Shown: positions 13,100-23,693, numbered from the stretch's first letter. The stretch: DNA of 64,000 nucleotides from Alternaria dauci (GCF_042100115.1 NC_091278.1:1674001-1738000); one strand, 5' to 3'. Notes: generated by a model from the sequence alone, not told the origin. Program-made: numbers and translations.

Positions 13100-14488
13100 A
13101 TGGACGCACCAATGATCGAACTCAAGTCGGCTCTGGCCTCGTAAGTCACACATCTTTGCCCTTCTAATCCCCAGCTAAGTCTGTTAGACTGTTTCAATGC
13201 GGACAATACTCAGATCTGACCATTGTTTGTGGCGCGAAAAGATATCCAGTTCACCGTATACTCCTTGCAACCAGATCTACCTTCTTCGAGGGAGCCTGCC
13301 GCAATGGCTTCAGGGAGGCAGAGACCGGAGTCATCGACCTCACCGAAGATGATGCAGAGGCTGTTGACCATATGATTCACTGTACGTATTGGTGTGAGAG
13401 GGCGGGTCCTTGGATCGTGCTAATTGCTTCTAGACTTCTATCACATGGACTACCTTAGCAAGAAGTCACTCTCGCGCCGCTCCTCACAACGGTCTAACCG
13501 CCCTACTTCCCTACGATCCTCCATCACCAAGAGAAGAAGCCCACCCAAGCAGCTTAATCTCACCCAAGTAGAGGATCCGCTGCTCGCGCTTGTGGCTGCA
13601 GCCAACAACTCGATGCCATTGCCCCCTCCCGCAGACGAGCCCATGTTCCAGAATATTGATGCATCCACCAAGAGGCCCGACACACCGATGGCCGATCAGT
13701 TCTTCGAGGATGACGATGCACAAAGCGAGCAATCAGAGACCGAGTTTGACATCGAGACGACGCATCTTGTCACACACGCCAAGGTCTATGCCATCGCTGA
13801 GAAGTACGTACCACTCTTCGTCATTCTTTTCTTTTCTACGTTTTGCCTAAATGCGCGCCTTGGGTTGCGGGGGGTGTTCATCTGCGCCTGCAGCAGTCCT
13901 TCCCATGGCTAGGGTGAGCAGCGCATGACACGGCGGTTTGAATCACCGACAAACCCCGCGATGTGCGTCACCAGCACTACGCCTTGCCAATCACACCTCG
14001 AGACGCACCCTCCGCTCTGCCTTTGCACACAGCCCTTTCTTCTGTTTTGCTTGTGTACGATTTTCAGATCGGCCAATCGTCTTTTGTGGTTTTCAAGCCG
14101 CCATGGCTGCATTTTCGAAACTGTCCGCGTCAGCGTACAACACTCTCCAATCACGCGCCTATCATGCATCACGCACTTCGCACTTAGGGCTTGTTTGCTA
14201 ACGGTTTACGGCAGGTACGGCATCGCAGGCTTGAAAGCGCTTGCGCGTAGTAAATTCGCAGAAGAGGTCGAGTTGCACGTCAGCGGTGCCGAATTCCCAG
14301 AGGCTTGCCAAGAGGCGTACGAGTCTACCTTCCACACTGATCGTGGTCTGCGAGATGTTATCATCCAGACTTTCCGTGCCAACCCCAGCCTCTCGCTACG
14401 CCCCGACGTTGAGATGGTGGTGCGAGAGACGCCCGGACTCGCTTTTGAGCTCTTCCGCATGGCGAGCGGTCTGCCTGTCTCGTCCTGA
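13100..14488 (+). CDS. BTB/POZ domain protein
   Basis: BTB domains dimerise and often link substrates to Cullin-3 ubiquitin ligases; the target here is unknown. Exons 13100-13140, 13188-13381, 13434-13803 and 14215-14488 join in phase to 292 residues. Early residues give SDLTIVCGAKRYPVHRILL then FFEGACRNGF and IDLTEDDAEAVDHMIHYFY, the beta-alpha core of a BTB domain (about 13-85). It is interrupted by a 110-residue Ser/Arg/Asp-rich insertion (YLSKKSLSRRSSQRSNRP to FEDDDAQSEQSETEFD) before the domain resumes with THAKVYAIAEKYGIAGLKALA. The C-terminal half matches the usual fungal BTB tail. Such insertions are seen in fungal BTB proteins. Intron 3 is 411 bases (13804-14214), far longer than the others in this window. 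Confidence 0.9.
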
Positions 14489-15455
14489 AAAGTGTCCGCT
14501 CCTGTATCTGCCGTCCCAAGCCTCTTATCGCCGCTCTACATTCCACCCCAGCACCTGCATCGCCGCCGCCGCATGCATACGCCTGAAATTCACACCGAGC
14601 TTCGTCAGCTCTTTGTGAATCATCCTACGCGCGTACAACAAAGGATAATCCTGCACGAGACCTGCGCACAAACGCCTGTCTTGGCTAAGACAACGTGTTT
14701 CACGACATCTGCAGTCAACCGTCGACGTGATGCGGGGTCAGCATGATTCACCCATCATGTCGAGCCGCGCAGCCGCATAGTACAAAGTTATACCTGGCGC
14801 ACTCCAGCCAATGGGAAACTTGCTCCGGTTCACTTATGAACTCTGTCCGTTGAGGGCTCTTTTTCTCTTTCTTATTCATTTGTGTAGTAATTCTAGCGAT
14901 GACAACCAGCGAATGGATTTTCAATTTTTTCCCTTCAGTCTGAACTAAACAAATGCATTCGTTCTGATCCATCTTGTGCCTCGAAGCTGTACCCTGGACT
15001 TTTACACCACCCTCCAATGACGTCTTATACAGCTATACCGAAGCTGGAGCTGCACGTAGCCACATTATCCCGGCGTGTAACCCTGGCTGCGTAGAAGGCG
15101 TTTGCAACGGTCCACAGTGTGGCGCACGCACGTAAGCCGGAGATTGTACATGACTCAGGCCTTCCCTATTATCCATCGGTCATACAAACGAGGGGCCAAA
15201 CGTCCCCTTCTAGCGCTGAGGCTTCCGGATCAAGAGATCTGCGACCATTTCGGACCGTTCCTTCAATTTTGCTTATGGCAGACGGTGTGTGGCTTTGAAA
15301 TCAGGACGAGGATCATGGACCGTTTTGGATACAAAATTTTCGTCCGGTCTTTTGTAGGTGACAAAGGTGGAAAGAGAAGCTTGGGCCGATGATCAACGGA
15401 TATTTTCATCCTTCAAATTTTGTTGTCTGAGAAATTGTGTCATGTCTGGCTATGA

Positions 15456-15814
15456 TGCACACATCAAGTTCCTAACATATATCACTCATTATCTCTCGTT
15501 GAAGAGAAGTTCCAAAGATCAGATTTGACATCAGACATAACTAGTAGAGCTATCTATGATAAACACTGTAGATCAGTATTCCCGGGGCAAATCTAGTGGG
15601 TAGATATAGGCTCATGCCTCTATAGAATCATCGACTACTATGCCACCACGGAGAGATATTTGCCAACCCCACTCTTAATGTCGGAGATCATCAGGATAAT
15701 GACTGGAATGGCTTTGAAATTGCCGCGGTGCCGGATAAGAAAATTAGTATACTGTGCGGCAATCGGTCGTCGTTTGGAGTGTGCGAACAGTATGACGCTA
15801 CTGGTTTGGAATAA
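15456..15814 (+). pseudogene. Possible small Cys-containing gene fragment
   Basis: Two stop-free segments, 15456-15575 and 15626-15814, join in phase across a 50-base candidate intron (GTATTC donor, CTATAG acceptor). The joined frame is 102 codons, with no ATG at its 5' end because an in-frame TGA precedes it. The second part reads ANPTLNVGDHQDNDWNGFEI, then KISILCGNRSSFGVCEQYD, which looks like a small extracellular protein. A later cysteine-containing frame (about 15839-16000) may be a further piece. No start or signal peptide was found, so it is a remnant, an incomplete model or chance. Confidence 0.25.
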
Positions 15815-17405
15815 CAGCTGATACTAGCGATTGGATAGAAAATTGTTGTGCTAAAACTGGGAATAATAATCGAGATGAGCGTTGTGATGGTTGGAAATGG
15901 ACAGGCAGTGGACTGTCATTTACTCCAGTACTATCGTTGCTCTGTACTGCTTGGCGTGACGGCCCGATGTAGCGATATCTGCAGTGGGACACCGTTTAAT
16001 CCGCGATGTTCGTGACCCAGTACAGGAATGAGACAATGTTTACGCGGGTGATGAGGTGTGGCTACGCGGCACGGATCCGGAACCCCTTGGTGTTCGATCA
16101 CGCTCAGTGCTCCTACGCCTTCCCAGTTTTCCCGCGGAATGTTCGAGAGATAGAGCATGTATCTTCGTTATGAGCAAGGTTTGACGTTCTTGCGGCTTCC
16201 TTGCAGACCTTTGAAGTCCAAAACTGGCACATCTGGGCACCGCTCGGATGCGATGCGTTTTTACAAGTCATCCACTCCTCATCGCTATAACGGACCCCAT
16301 CTCTTTCGCATCTAACTGCTGCCATCGAATTCTGCCCACTCGACCATCGCCAGCCATACTATAGCCCTCCAAGCAGCCGCCGACCAGAACGATTCGTCAA
16401 GAAGGAAGTCCGATACTAATGGGTTTGTGCGTAGACGATACCACCGTCGTAATTCTACTCCGTTTGAGAAGCTACCCAACACGCTACTCATGAAAATCGA
16501 CGCTCGACTCTTGATATTCGATTTTCGCAGTCTCAGCTTGTCGACTAGACAACTTCGCTTCAAAGATCTCTTGCACAGACGACGTGGTAACACAACGGAT
16601 TGCTCGGCTAGCGAGTACCTAGGTACTCTCTTCAGCCGTATAGACCTAACGCGGAAAGTGACCCAACTCACCACGATCCATCAGCCACCTCGTCCAAGTT
16701 CCTTTTGCCACATTTGTCCGCAGTTGAATGCCCTGTACCCCAGATGTTCTTCCAGTATAAACGCGTCTTCATGGGCGAGACACAATGTACCTAGCTACCT
16801 GTCATTGGTAGCAAGCCTGATTGACATGGACCAATCGAAGTACCTTCATACCAAGGTATCCACATTGAGAGAATCCTGTGCCAAAGGTCGGGTTCGGGGG
16901 AAAAGATTGTCGAAACCCTGTAGAATAGGGATTACATTTTGCGCATCTCAGACCCATCTGTTGAAGTTATGGAAGGTTCCGAAGACATGTCTTTGGAAGA
17001 TGGGGGGTTGGCATGTCCGGTCTTGACGAGATGAGAGAGGGCGTGGGGATTGGCGATAGAGACACGATAAGGATGACAGACGAGTGCACCGAGGTGTGGT
17101 GAGGCAGTTAGATCCGGGAGGCCGATTGGACGTGTTCGCGATAATGATGTATGGAGATGATCAAGGTTCTGGTTTCGGTTGGGCCGTCATTATGTGAAAA
17201 TGTTGTAAGTGCCTCCTCGGGAGGATGAGATTTTTGGTCGAGGGTCTGGGAAGCGCACAGCAGGTGTCAGGCGGGGCATAGCATGATATATGACGGTCAT
17301 GGTTTGGGGATCCGAGGATACGCTAACGCTAGCGTGGTTCGCGCTGACACCTGCATATAGTAAATCTCCGAAGCCGAACAGCTTCATGTTACATCATCTG
17401 GAATA

Positions 17406-17891
17406 TTGAGTTGCTTTTTACGCAATACTGTCGTATTTGACAGTAATTCCGGTCTTCCAGTGTTCGAAGGTGCATCTTCGCGCTGCAGGATGCAGCGGGC
17501 CGCTTTCTCGACCCTGCGCCGCCGCTCGATGGACCGGTACCAATCGCAACATTTGTCAGACAAGAACCTCAGCCTGGCCAACCTGCAAGATGACATCTAG
17601 CTCTCCACACTTAACCAAAAAGCTCAAACGTGCTCGATAGCTCATGGCCACATTCGATCTTCCATATGGCAAGGACAACCACCTCAAGGGGCAATTACTT
17701 TTGCTGGCATACCAGCCATGGAGAGTCTGCTTAGGATCCTCCCGCCGGCTATTTCAGGTGGATTTGGAAGCTTTAAGCCATCTCCTAGCGATGATGGTCA
17801 TGCGCAGACGGTCAACCATTTGGATCGTTATTCAGAATCTCAGGATGATTCTGAGATCGAACTACACACATTTGAAGGCCCATACATGTGA
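17406..17891 (+). pseudogene. 161-codon coding-like frame broken by one in-frame TAG
   Basis: The frame from 17406 to the TGA at 17889-17891 is open apart from a single TAG at 17598-17600. Before the stop it reads MQRAAFSTLRRRSMDRY and KNLSLANLQDDI. After it the frame continues with GAITFAGIPAMESLLRIL, SGGFGSFKPSPSDDG and HLDRYSESQDDSEIELHTFE. Both halves have the composition of real fungal protein. No intron that removes the stop in phase was found. The 5' end probably continues upstream through a splice site near 17400. I do not recognise the family. A CAG-to-TAG change would explain it. Confidence 0.4.
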
Positions 17892-18278
17892 GATGTGTTA
17901 TTTCTGACTTGCTCTGCAGTGCTCACTGCTTCTTTCTGGTCTTGGATTTTCTATGACTCGACACTTCCACACGTACGGTCATACCTGCGGACGCTAAACT
18001 GCAACTCTTTGCAACAATTACCCTAGTGCGACCAACCGGGATGTACCTTCTATAATTTTTTTTGCACAGCATCAACGCACTTTCTCGCTCTATGAAAAGG
18101 CCGTGCTGCATTGTGGGAACACAATAAAAACATGTTGCTATCTTCCAGCTCTCTATCCTTTTGTTGATAACTCGTCCAGAACATCCAAATCGTCCGAATT
18201 GGCACCGCTGTATTCATCAGTCTTGGCTTGTCAAATTACGCATAACCCATACGCATCCTTTGCATTAAAATCATATCA

Positions 18279-19023
18279 TTGACCACAATGTCGATCCCTC
18301 ACGCAGATAAAGACGTCACCTTGCCTCAATCTGCCTCTCTGCTTGCACACTTCTGCAACCATACGACTGCTTCCGAACCGAGAGATCATGACACTCTGCT
18401 CAGCGAGAAGGCTAGCGATACCGACGCTTATGAGCTGCTTTACCCTCGCACCGACAATGACGACGAATCGAAATACGGCTTCTGGGGCGAATTAGACGGA
18501 GCTCAGGGTTCGTCCGGAACAGACTCATCGTACGACAGGAGATCATTCGTGAGAGGAGCAACCACCTTCTGCTGCCTTTGGTGTGCATTCTCCGTACTGA
18601 TATCGGGTGTTCTTGGTCTCTACTTCGCCGTAGACCTTGCCTTCAGCCATTACGGGCTAGGCACAGGGATGGCGGAATGGGTCATGTACAGACACCAGCT
18701 CCCGCCAAGCACATCATACGGGGTAAGTCGATCACAGCATGGTAGTGGTGATGACAAGCAACATGCTGACACCTAGCCTGTTTTAGATCAAATTCTGTCT
18801 CAAGTCGCCGAACCGCGAAGCAACTCGTCCGCAGGCCTGGTACTACATAAGAGCGGATACTGATGACTGTTGTGTGACCGATACCATTGACTTCATCCTC
18901 AACCCCAAAGAGACATGGAAGGTTCGGCCGGGTGCTAGTCTGGTATTGCGAAACGAGGAGCCATATCTTACTCGAATCGTGCAGAAGCCTTTGGCTTCCC
19001 AGGAGCAAGTACAGGCTCCTTAG
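18279..19023 (+). CDS. Single-span membrane protein of unknown function
   Basis: Two exons, 18279-18722 and 18787-19023, with a 64-base intron (GTAAGT, TTTTAG), give 226 residues. A second ATG three codons in (MSIPHAD) is equally possible. The N-terminal 85 residues are acidic and hydrophilic (EKASDTDAYELLYPRTDNDD). A hydrophobic helix follows, rich in Cys and aromatic residues (TTFCCLWCAFSVLISGVLGL, about 92-118). The C-terminal 100 residues contain IKFCLKSPN and TDDCCVTDTIDFILNP. The layout suggests a type II protein with the C-terminal part outside the cytoplasm. I know related uncharacterised small membrane proteins in fungi, but no function. It converges on the zincophore gene. Confidence 0.75.
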
Positions 19024-19714
19024 CTGGGTGATGACCTTGCGGAAGAGGGTCAATTGGGACGATAGACGATAGGGCTGATTCATTGGACGCGAAATTTCTG
19101 TTACACAACATTACTTCGCAGGCGGTGAGCAGGTCCTAGCATTTAGCATTTCTTGCTTAGCATCTTTACATTAAATGACATCGATTCTGACAACTTTCCA
19201 ATATTCCATTTTCTTTTGAGTCATCGTGCTCTCCTAAGCCTGGTGTCTGCTAATCTGACTTCGTAAAAACGAGTCTCCTGAACATTGAAGTCCGTTGACC
19301 TTGATCGGATGTATGCTCTACGTAGAGTCTTGTTACAGTAGCACGATTGTTCTGACGCCCAGACTTTACAACATTTCGGGCAACATCACTATAAACTGAA
19401 GAGAAGGGAAACATGCGATCGTAGAGTCGAGTCGAGTCGCAGAGAGTGACGAGTATACTTCACTTGAATCTCTTGGAATTAGAATGCAGTTAGAGTGAAG
19501 ATGTTGGTGTAGAAATGTCTGGGTCTATAGGAACGATCCGGCCAACGTGCCTGTCACTACAATTCCAAGCACGGGTCAATCAATATTTTGAGGGGACATG
19601 AATTATCATTAATTTTTATCGTAATCTCTTTTGATTCATGCAGAAACTGGATGACAAAGTCAAGCAGATCCGTCAGTTGTAGCTGTATTTGCGGCCGTCA
19701 TAGCAAGGCGAAGC
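19024..19714. other. Intergenic, convergent 3' ends
   Basis: 691 bases between the stops of the membrane-protein gene and the zincophore gene. A short GAGTC/TCGAG repetition occurs near 19425-19440. No gene is seen. Confidence 0.5.
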
Positions 19715-20729
19715 TTAGGCGGGGGGAGAGGTAGGCTCAGGGACGCCGGGAGGGCAGTGCCAGTGGTCGTCGTGAGGCTCGCAAGCCTCAGCAGGCGCGG
19801 CAGCGGCAGATGATGTAGCTGAAGCGGAGGCCGGCGCGGGAGTGGCAGATGCGGAAGCGGTAGCGGAAGCAGTGCTGGTGGTAGCAGCTGTAGACTCCTC
19901 CTCGACAGGAGTGTAGGTACCAGCGCACCCAACACCAGGAACAGCGATGTCGTGGGCGTAAGCTTCAAGAGCAAAGTACTGAAGAGTGTCGCTGTTCCTC
20001 ACGGCGTATGTGGAGTTGTTCTTGGCGAGGGCGATGGTTCCGGGGTATTTCTCTTCCTCCTCGTCATTGTAGTGCTCGACGACACCCTCGCCAATCTGGG
20101 GAATGTGAAGAAGACGATGGAGCAGATCAGAGGCCCAGAATGTGTTGGTGGCACCATTGGCGACGTTGTATCCGAGCATGCACATGGTCGAGAGAGGCCT
20201 ACGGACCTCATAGGACCGGTCGCAAATGACGGTCTCCGAGGTCGCGTTGGAGCCACGCCAGTGGCCAGCCCAGCCTGTTGTTGGGTTAGTAAAGACATCG
20301 GCTTAACATTTGGAGACAGTACATACCCTCCTGGTCGCAATTGCCATCGATGTTGTCACAACGGAAGAGAATGCCGGCTTTATCGCCATTGGCAATCTTG
20401 GTAAACCAGCCAAGTGGCTCACCAGTTGGTGCCTCGCCAAAGTACTTGGTGAAGACCTCGGAGGAGTTACCGTAGCGCAGGATGTGGTCGCGCGCGTGGC
20501 TAACGATAGTCATGGTCTCGTCAAGGCCCTTCTTGATCATACTACGCTGAGTGGCATTGCAAGAAGCGTGGATGGGAAACTCGCGAACGGCACCGGCGTC
20601 CCATGCGGTGGATACAGGGGCAGCCTCCATAGTGTGAGTGACGGTGACGGTTGCCTGGCGAGGAGCGAGGGGTCCAGCCATGACGGCGGAAGCTCCAAGA
20701 AGCAGAAGAGCATAGGCACGAGCAGCCAT
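19715..20729 (-). CDS. Asp f 2/Pra1-like secreted zincin-fold zinc-binding protein (zincophore)
   Basis: Pra1 of Candida and Asp f 2 of Aspergillus are secreted, zinc- or alkaline-regulated proteins. Pra1 captures zinc and hands it to a ZIP transporter encoded next door. Two exons, 20729-20327 and 20274-19715, with a 52-base intron (GTATGT, CAACAG), give 320 residues. Residues 1-18 are a signal peptide (ALLLLGASAVMA). WAGHWRGSNATSE, RRPLSTMC and NTFWASDLLHRLLHIP are family signatures. H187-R-x2-H191 with a following GE-x3-EH stretch (196-202) is the zincin-like metal site. After a Ser/Ala/Thr-rich linker the protein ends CEPHDDHWHC plus a short tail, a Cys/His element like the C-terminal zinc site of Pra1. 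It is divergent from the ZIP gene, as in other fungi. Confidence 0.93.
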
Positions 20730-21200
20730 TGTAGGGTTGACTTGAAAGACTGTAAAGAGGTCTTGGGGTTTGCGGTCCGAACTGGTGTTCAGTGAGTGTC
20801 CCGAGATGCTGGATGCTAGATGGAGGTAATTGCATACAGTCTGCAGGCCTCTTTATATTTTACCGGAATGACATCCTATCACTGAAGACTGTTCCTCTCG
20901 GTGCTCATCTACCGACATCGACGCAAATCTGACCGCCGAGACTGGAAGAAAACGCCTCATGGCTGCAGCCGCAGGTACATCGACCGGTCTATTACCAGTC
21001 TATCACCCACACAGAGATCCGAATGCTACACTATACGGGTCTGGAGGCCGATCCACATCTTGGCTTGACGTAGAAAGCGAATGGTCAAGCTTGGCATGGA
21101 GGTGCATGGGGGCTTGGAGGACATGTCTTCGACCCAGAGCATGGATTTATGGGTAACTAAGTACCATGATGGGCGCCCAATGAGGAGAAATTCTCACATC

Positions 21201-21206
21201 CAAGGT
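21201..21206 (+). promoter_or_regulatory. Candidate ZafA-type zinc-response core
   Basis: Exact CAAGGT, roughly 470 bases from the zincophore start and 800 from the ZIP start. It matches the core bound by Aspergillus ZafA. One such hexamer alone is weak; its place in this promoter gives it weight. Confidence 0.4.
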
Positions 21207-21981
21207 ACACATTGTCGGGAGGATTACCTACGTTCGGGAAGACCGAGGACATCAATGTGGACGGCCGCTATATCTCGGCGCGAGCCTCCCACGCAGTATG
21301 TCATGTCGAGCGTGAACAGAGATGCAAATCTGGAGAAGATGGAGTCGTCTTGGGCATAATATGGCTCGTACAGACACGTTGTCTTGTAATGTTCGGCAGC
21401 TCTGGCCAACATAGCCAAAAGCCGAGATACTGCTGTACTTTCCAGGCTGAACGATGCAATGCGATGGAGGAATCGAAGTCTGGAAGAGCTTCCGGAATCA
21501 CGCCCGACTGTAGGAAGTAGCATTGGTGTTGAACGCCGAAAAGCCGCCTCATGGGTCATGGCTTCCCTTCGTCCCCCAACATACATCGCCAAGACATCAT
21601 CCACATTAAGTAATGGCACTATCCCACTGACCTACCGCATCTGTTAGCGAAGCCGTCTACTTAGAAGCAACAACCCCAATTCTCTGGCTCCTAATTTGAT
21701 GTTTGCCCCGAGACAAGACTCGTGCCAAGGCAAATCGTCCAGCAGGGTACTCAATGCCAAGAGTGCCCATGGCACTTGCTGTGAAGGTACTGCAGAGAAA
21801 TGGATACCGAGGAGTTCTTTGCGGGTTCCTTGTGGGGGTTGCCTTGCACCTTCGTCGTACATTCGCTCCGCTTCGCTGACATCAGGAAAAGCTTGAACGG
21901 AGTCGATATATCAAGGGCACTACGCTGGTATTCTTGTACAGCTTTACACCCGTCGGTTCGCTCGCTTGGCATATCCGATAG

Positions 21982-21987
21982 ACCTTG
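21982..21987 (-). promoter_or_regulatory. Candidate ZafA-type zinc-response core near the ZIP start
   Basis: CAAGGT on the minus strand (ACCTTG on +), 15 bases before the ZIP ATG and 11 bases from a PacC-type core at 21965-21970. This close to the ATG it may lie in the transcript leader, so it could be fortuitous. Confidence 0.35.
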
Positions 21988-22002
21988 ATTATATCTTCAA
22001 TC

Positions 22003-23535
22003 ATGCGTTCCACCCTTTCTGCGGCTATCCTATTGCTCGCGGGCTCTGTGTTTGCGCAGACCCCTACCATCACTATCACGCAAGCTGGAGCGACTACCAC
22101 AGTATTCACTACCGGGACTCCCTCAATCACAGCGGTATCAGAATGCCATCCACACAGCACTGTTCTGTATGTATCCTTATGGTTGTTCTTGGTTTCTAGA
22201 GTTCGGCGCTAACGAACTGCAGCTGGTGCATGGTCGGCGAAGAAGAATACCAGGTATCCGGGCCCACTGCCGTTGAAGAATTCCAACCTGAGTACACGGG
22301 TTGCCACACCCATGGCTCCGAGACGTAAGTGCCACCAGAAATGTGAATGGCGGAATACTGACATATCCAGATACTGCGTCGACGATGCTGGGGAGGATGT
22401 TCTGATCATGGTCGATGCGGCAGAATCAACAGACAGCTCCTCACACACTGAAGAAGAGTCACCTGCTGAGTCTGAGGCTGAGCCAGCTGGAAGCAAGGGA
22501 CATTGCCACGACCATGCCGGTGTCGAGCACTGTGTCGGTGGAAGTGACGAGGAAGTCAACTGCGATGCTCCTCAGCGCGACTACAACATCCCATTACGCG
22601 TCGGCCTTCTCTTCGTCATTCTCTTCACCAGTGGACTTGGTGTTTTCACACCGGTTTTGACCAGGAGATTCAACCTTATCGGCGCTAACAACATCATCTT
22701 CGTTGTCCTCAAGCAATTCGGAACCGGCATCGTCATTTCCACCGCCTTTGTCCATCTCTTCACCCACGCCCAACTCATGTTTGCGAACCAATGTCTGGGT
22801 GTATTGCAATACGAAGCCACTACCGCTGCTATCTTCATGGCCGGACTAATGCTGTCGTTCCTGGTGGACTATCTTGGCGCACGATTTGTCCAGTGGCGCC
22901 AAGGTAAGATTGCTGCCCCCAGTACCGAGGTGGCAACTAGCGGAGACAAATCTGGAAGTGCTTCTCCTTCTACAGAACCCAGCCATGATTTCAACCGCAG
23001 CCATGGTATTCCTCATTCCCACGGTCCCATGCGCGAGGCGACCCCTATGGAAGAGAAGATCAACGTCATGAACCTTGAGGCCGGTATCATCTTCCATTCC
23101 ATTCTCATTGGTATCACGCTGGTCGTAGCGAGTGATGGTTTCTTCATCACTCTCTTTATTGTCATTCTTTTCCACCAGATGTTTGAAGGCATTGCGCTTG
23201 GTACCTGCATCGCGGAGCTGCCAAAGGCCGCAGCTGGTACAGCACAAAAGCTTCTCATGTGTGGTACTTTTGCGCTTATCACACCTATTGGCATGGCCAT
23301 CGGTATTGGTACGCTAGACCACTTCAACGGCAACGACCCCAGCACCATCATCGCTATTGGAACGCTCGACGCGCTTTCTGCAGGTATCCTGGCATGGGTC
23401 GGTCTTGTAGAGATGCTGGCGAGAGACTGGATGCACGGGAAGTTGCTCAACGCGGGTGCGGTCAGGACCTTCTGCGCCATGTTCGCTCTGGTCTGCGGTC
23501 TTATCCTCATGAGTGTTCTAGGAAAATGGGCCTAG
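22003..23535 (+). CDS. ZIP-family plasma-membrane zinc transporter (ZrfC/Zrt1-like)
   Basis: Imports zinc into the cytosol. Three exons, 22003-22166, 22223-22324 and 22371-23535, give 476 residues. A signal peptide (1-18, LAGSVFAQ) leads into an exposed N-terminal region with three C-H-x-H-x5-C motifs at 48-57, 82-91 and 134-143. This is the arrangement of Aspergillus ZrfC, which works with Asp f 2 at neutral or alkaline pH. Eight membrane spans follow, beginning near LRVGLLFVILFTSGLG. The TM3-TM4 loop is His-rich (SHGIPHSHGP). The pore motifs are HSILIGITLV in TM4 and HQMFEGIALG in TM5. The protein ends LGKWA, usual for fungal ZIPs. Introns 22167-22222 and 22325-22370 are both phase 2 and fall at the same codon of motifs 1 and 2. 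Confidence 0.96.
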
Positions 23536-23693
23536 TCGAACCGCCCTGGCGGTTTGTAAGACTGTAAGATGCTGAAGTGATGATTTCATGATTTTGCATT
23601 GGGAGGAGCGTGTTTGGCTTTTACTTAGACTGGGGTATGGTTTGGACTGTCACTTAGCTTATACCCTTTATGCTGCACTTGTGGTAGAGAGCA

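Larger units (their letters stand above)
14489..18278. other. 3.8 kb without an intact gene
   Basis: Between the BTB gene and the membrane-protein gene, both plus strand, I find no complete gene. Two stretches read like damaged or misannotated coding sequence (about 15456-15814 and 17406-17891; listed separately). Other open frames here lack domains, splice support or ATG starts. No transposon ends or long repeats were recognised by eye. Confidence 0.5.
20730..22002. promoter_or_regulatory. Shared divergent promoter of zincophore and ZIP transporter
   Basis: The 1,273-base region between the two ATGs has six exact PacC-type cores GCCAAG. Three read on + at 21588, 21724 and 21756. Three read on - as CTTGGC at 21059-21064, 21090-21095 and 21965-21970. 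About 0.6 would be expected by chance on both strands. It also has two ZafA-type cores CAAGGT (listed separately). PacC is the alkaline-pH regulator and ZafA the zinc-starvation regulator of Aspergillus. Binding here is inferred from motif matches only. Small open frames in the region (for example 21081-21359) have no support. Confidence 0.7.

Noticed and set aside
16427..17026. 199-codon plus-strand frame in the gene-poor region
   Set aside because: No domain, irregular composition with many Arg/Ser/Cys, and no splice or homology support. An opposing minus frame is equally open.
21081..21972. Small open frames between the zincophore and ZIP genes
   Set aside because: All are under about 130 codons, overlap on both strands and lack domains. 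The interval is better explained as a shared promoter.
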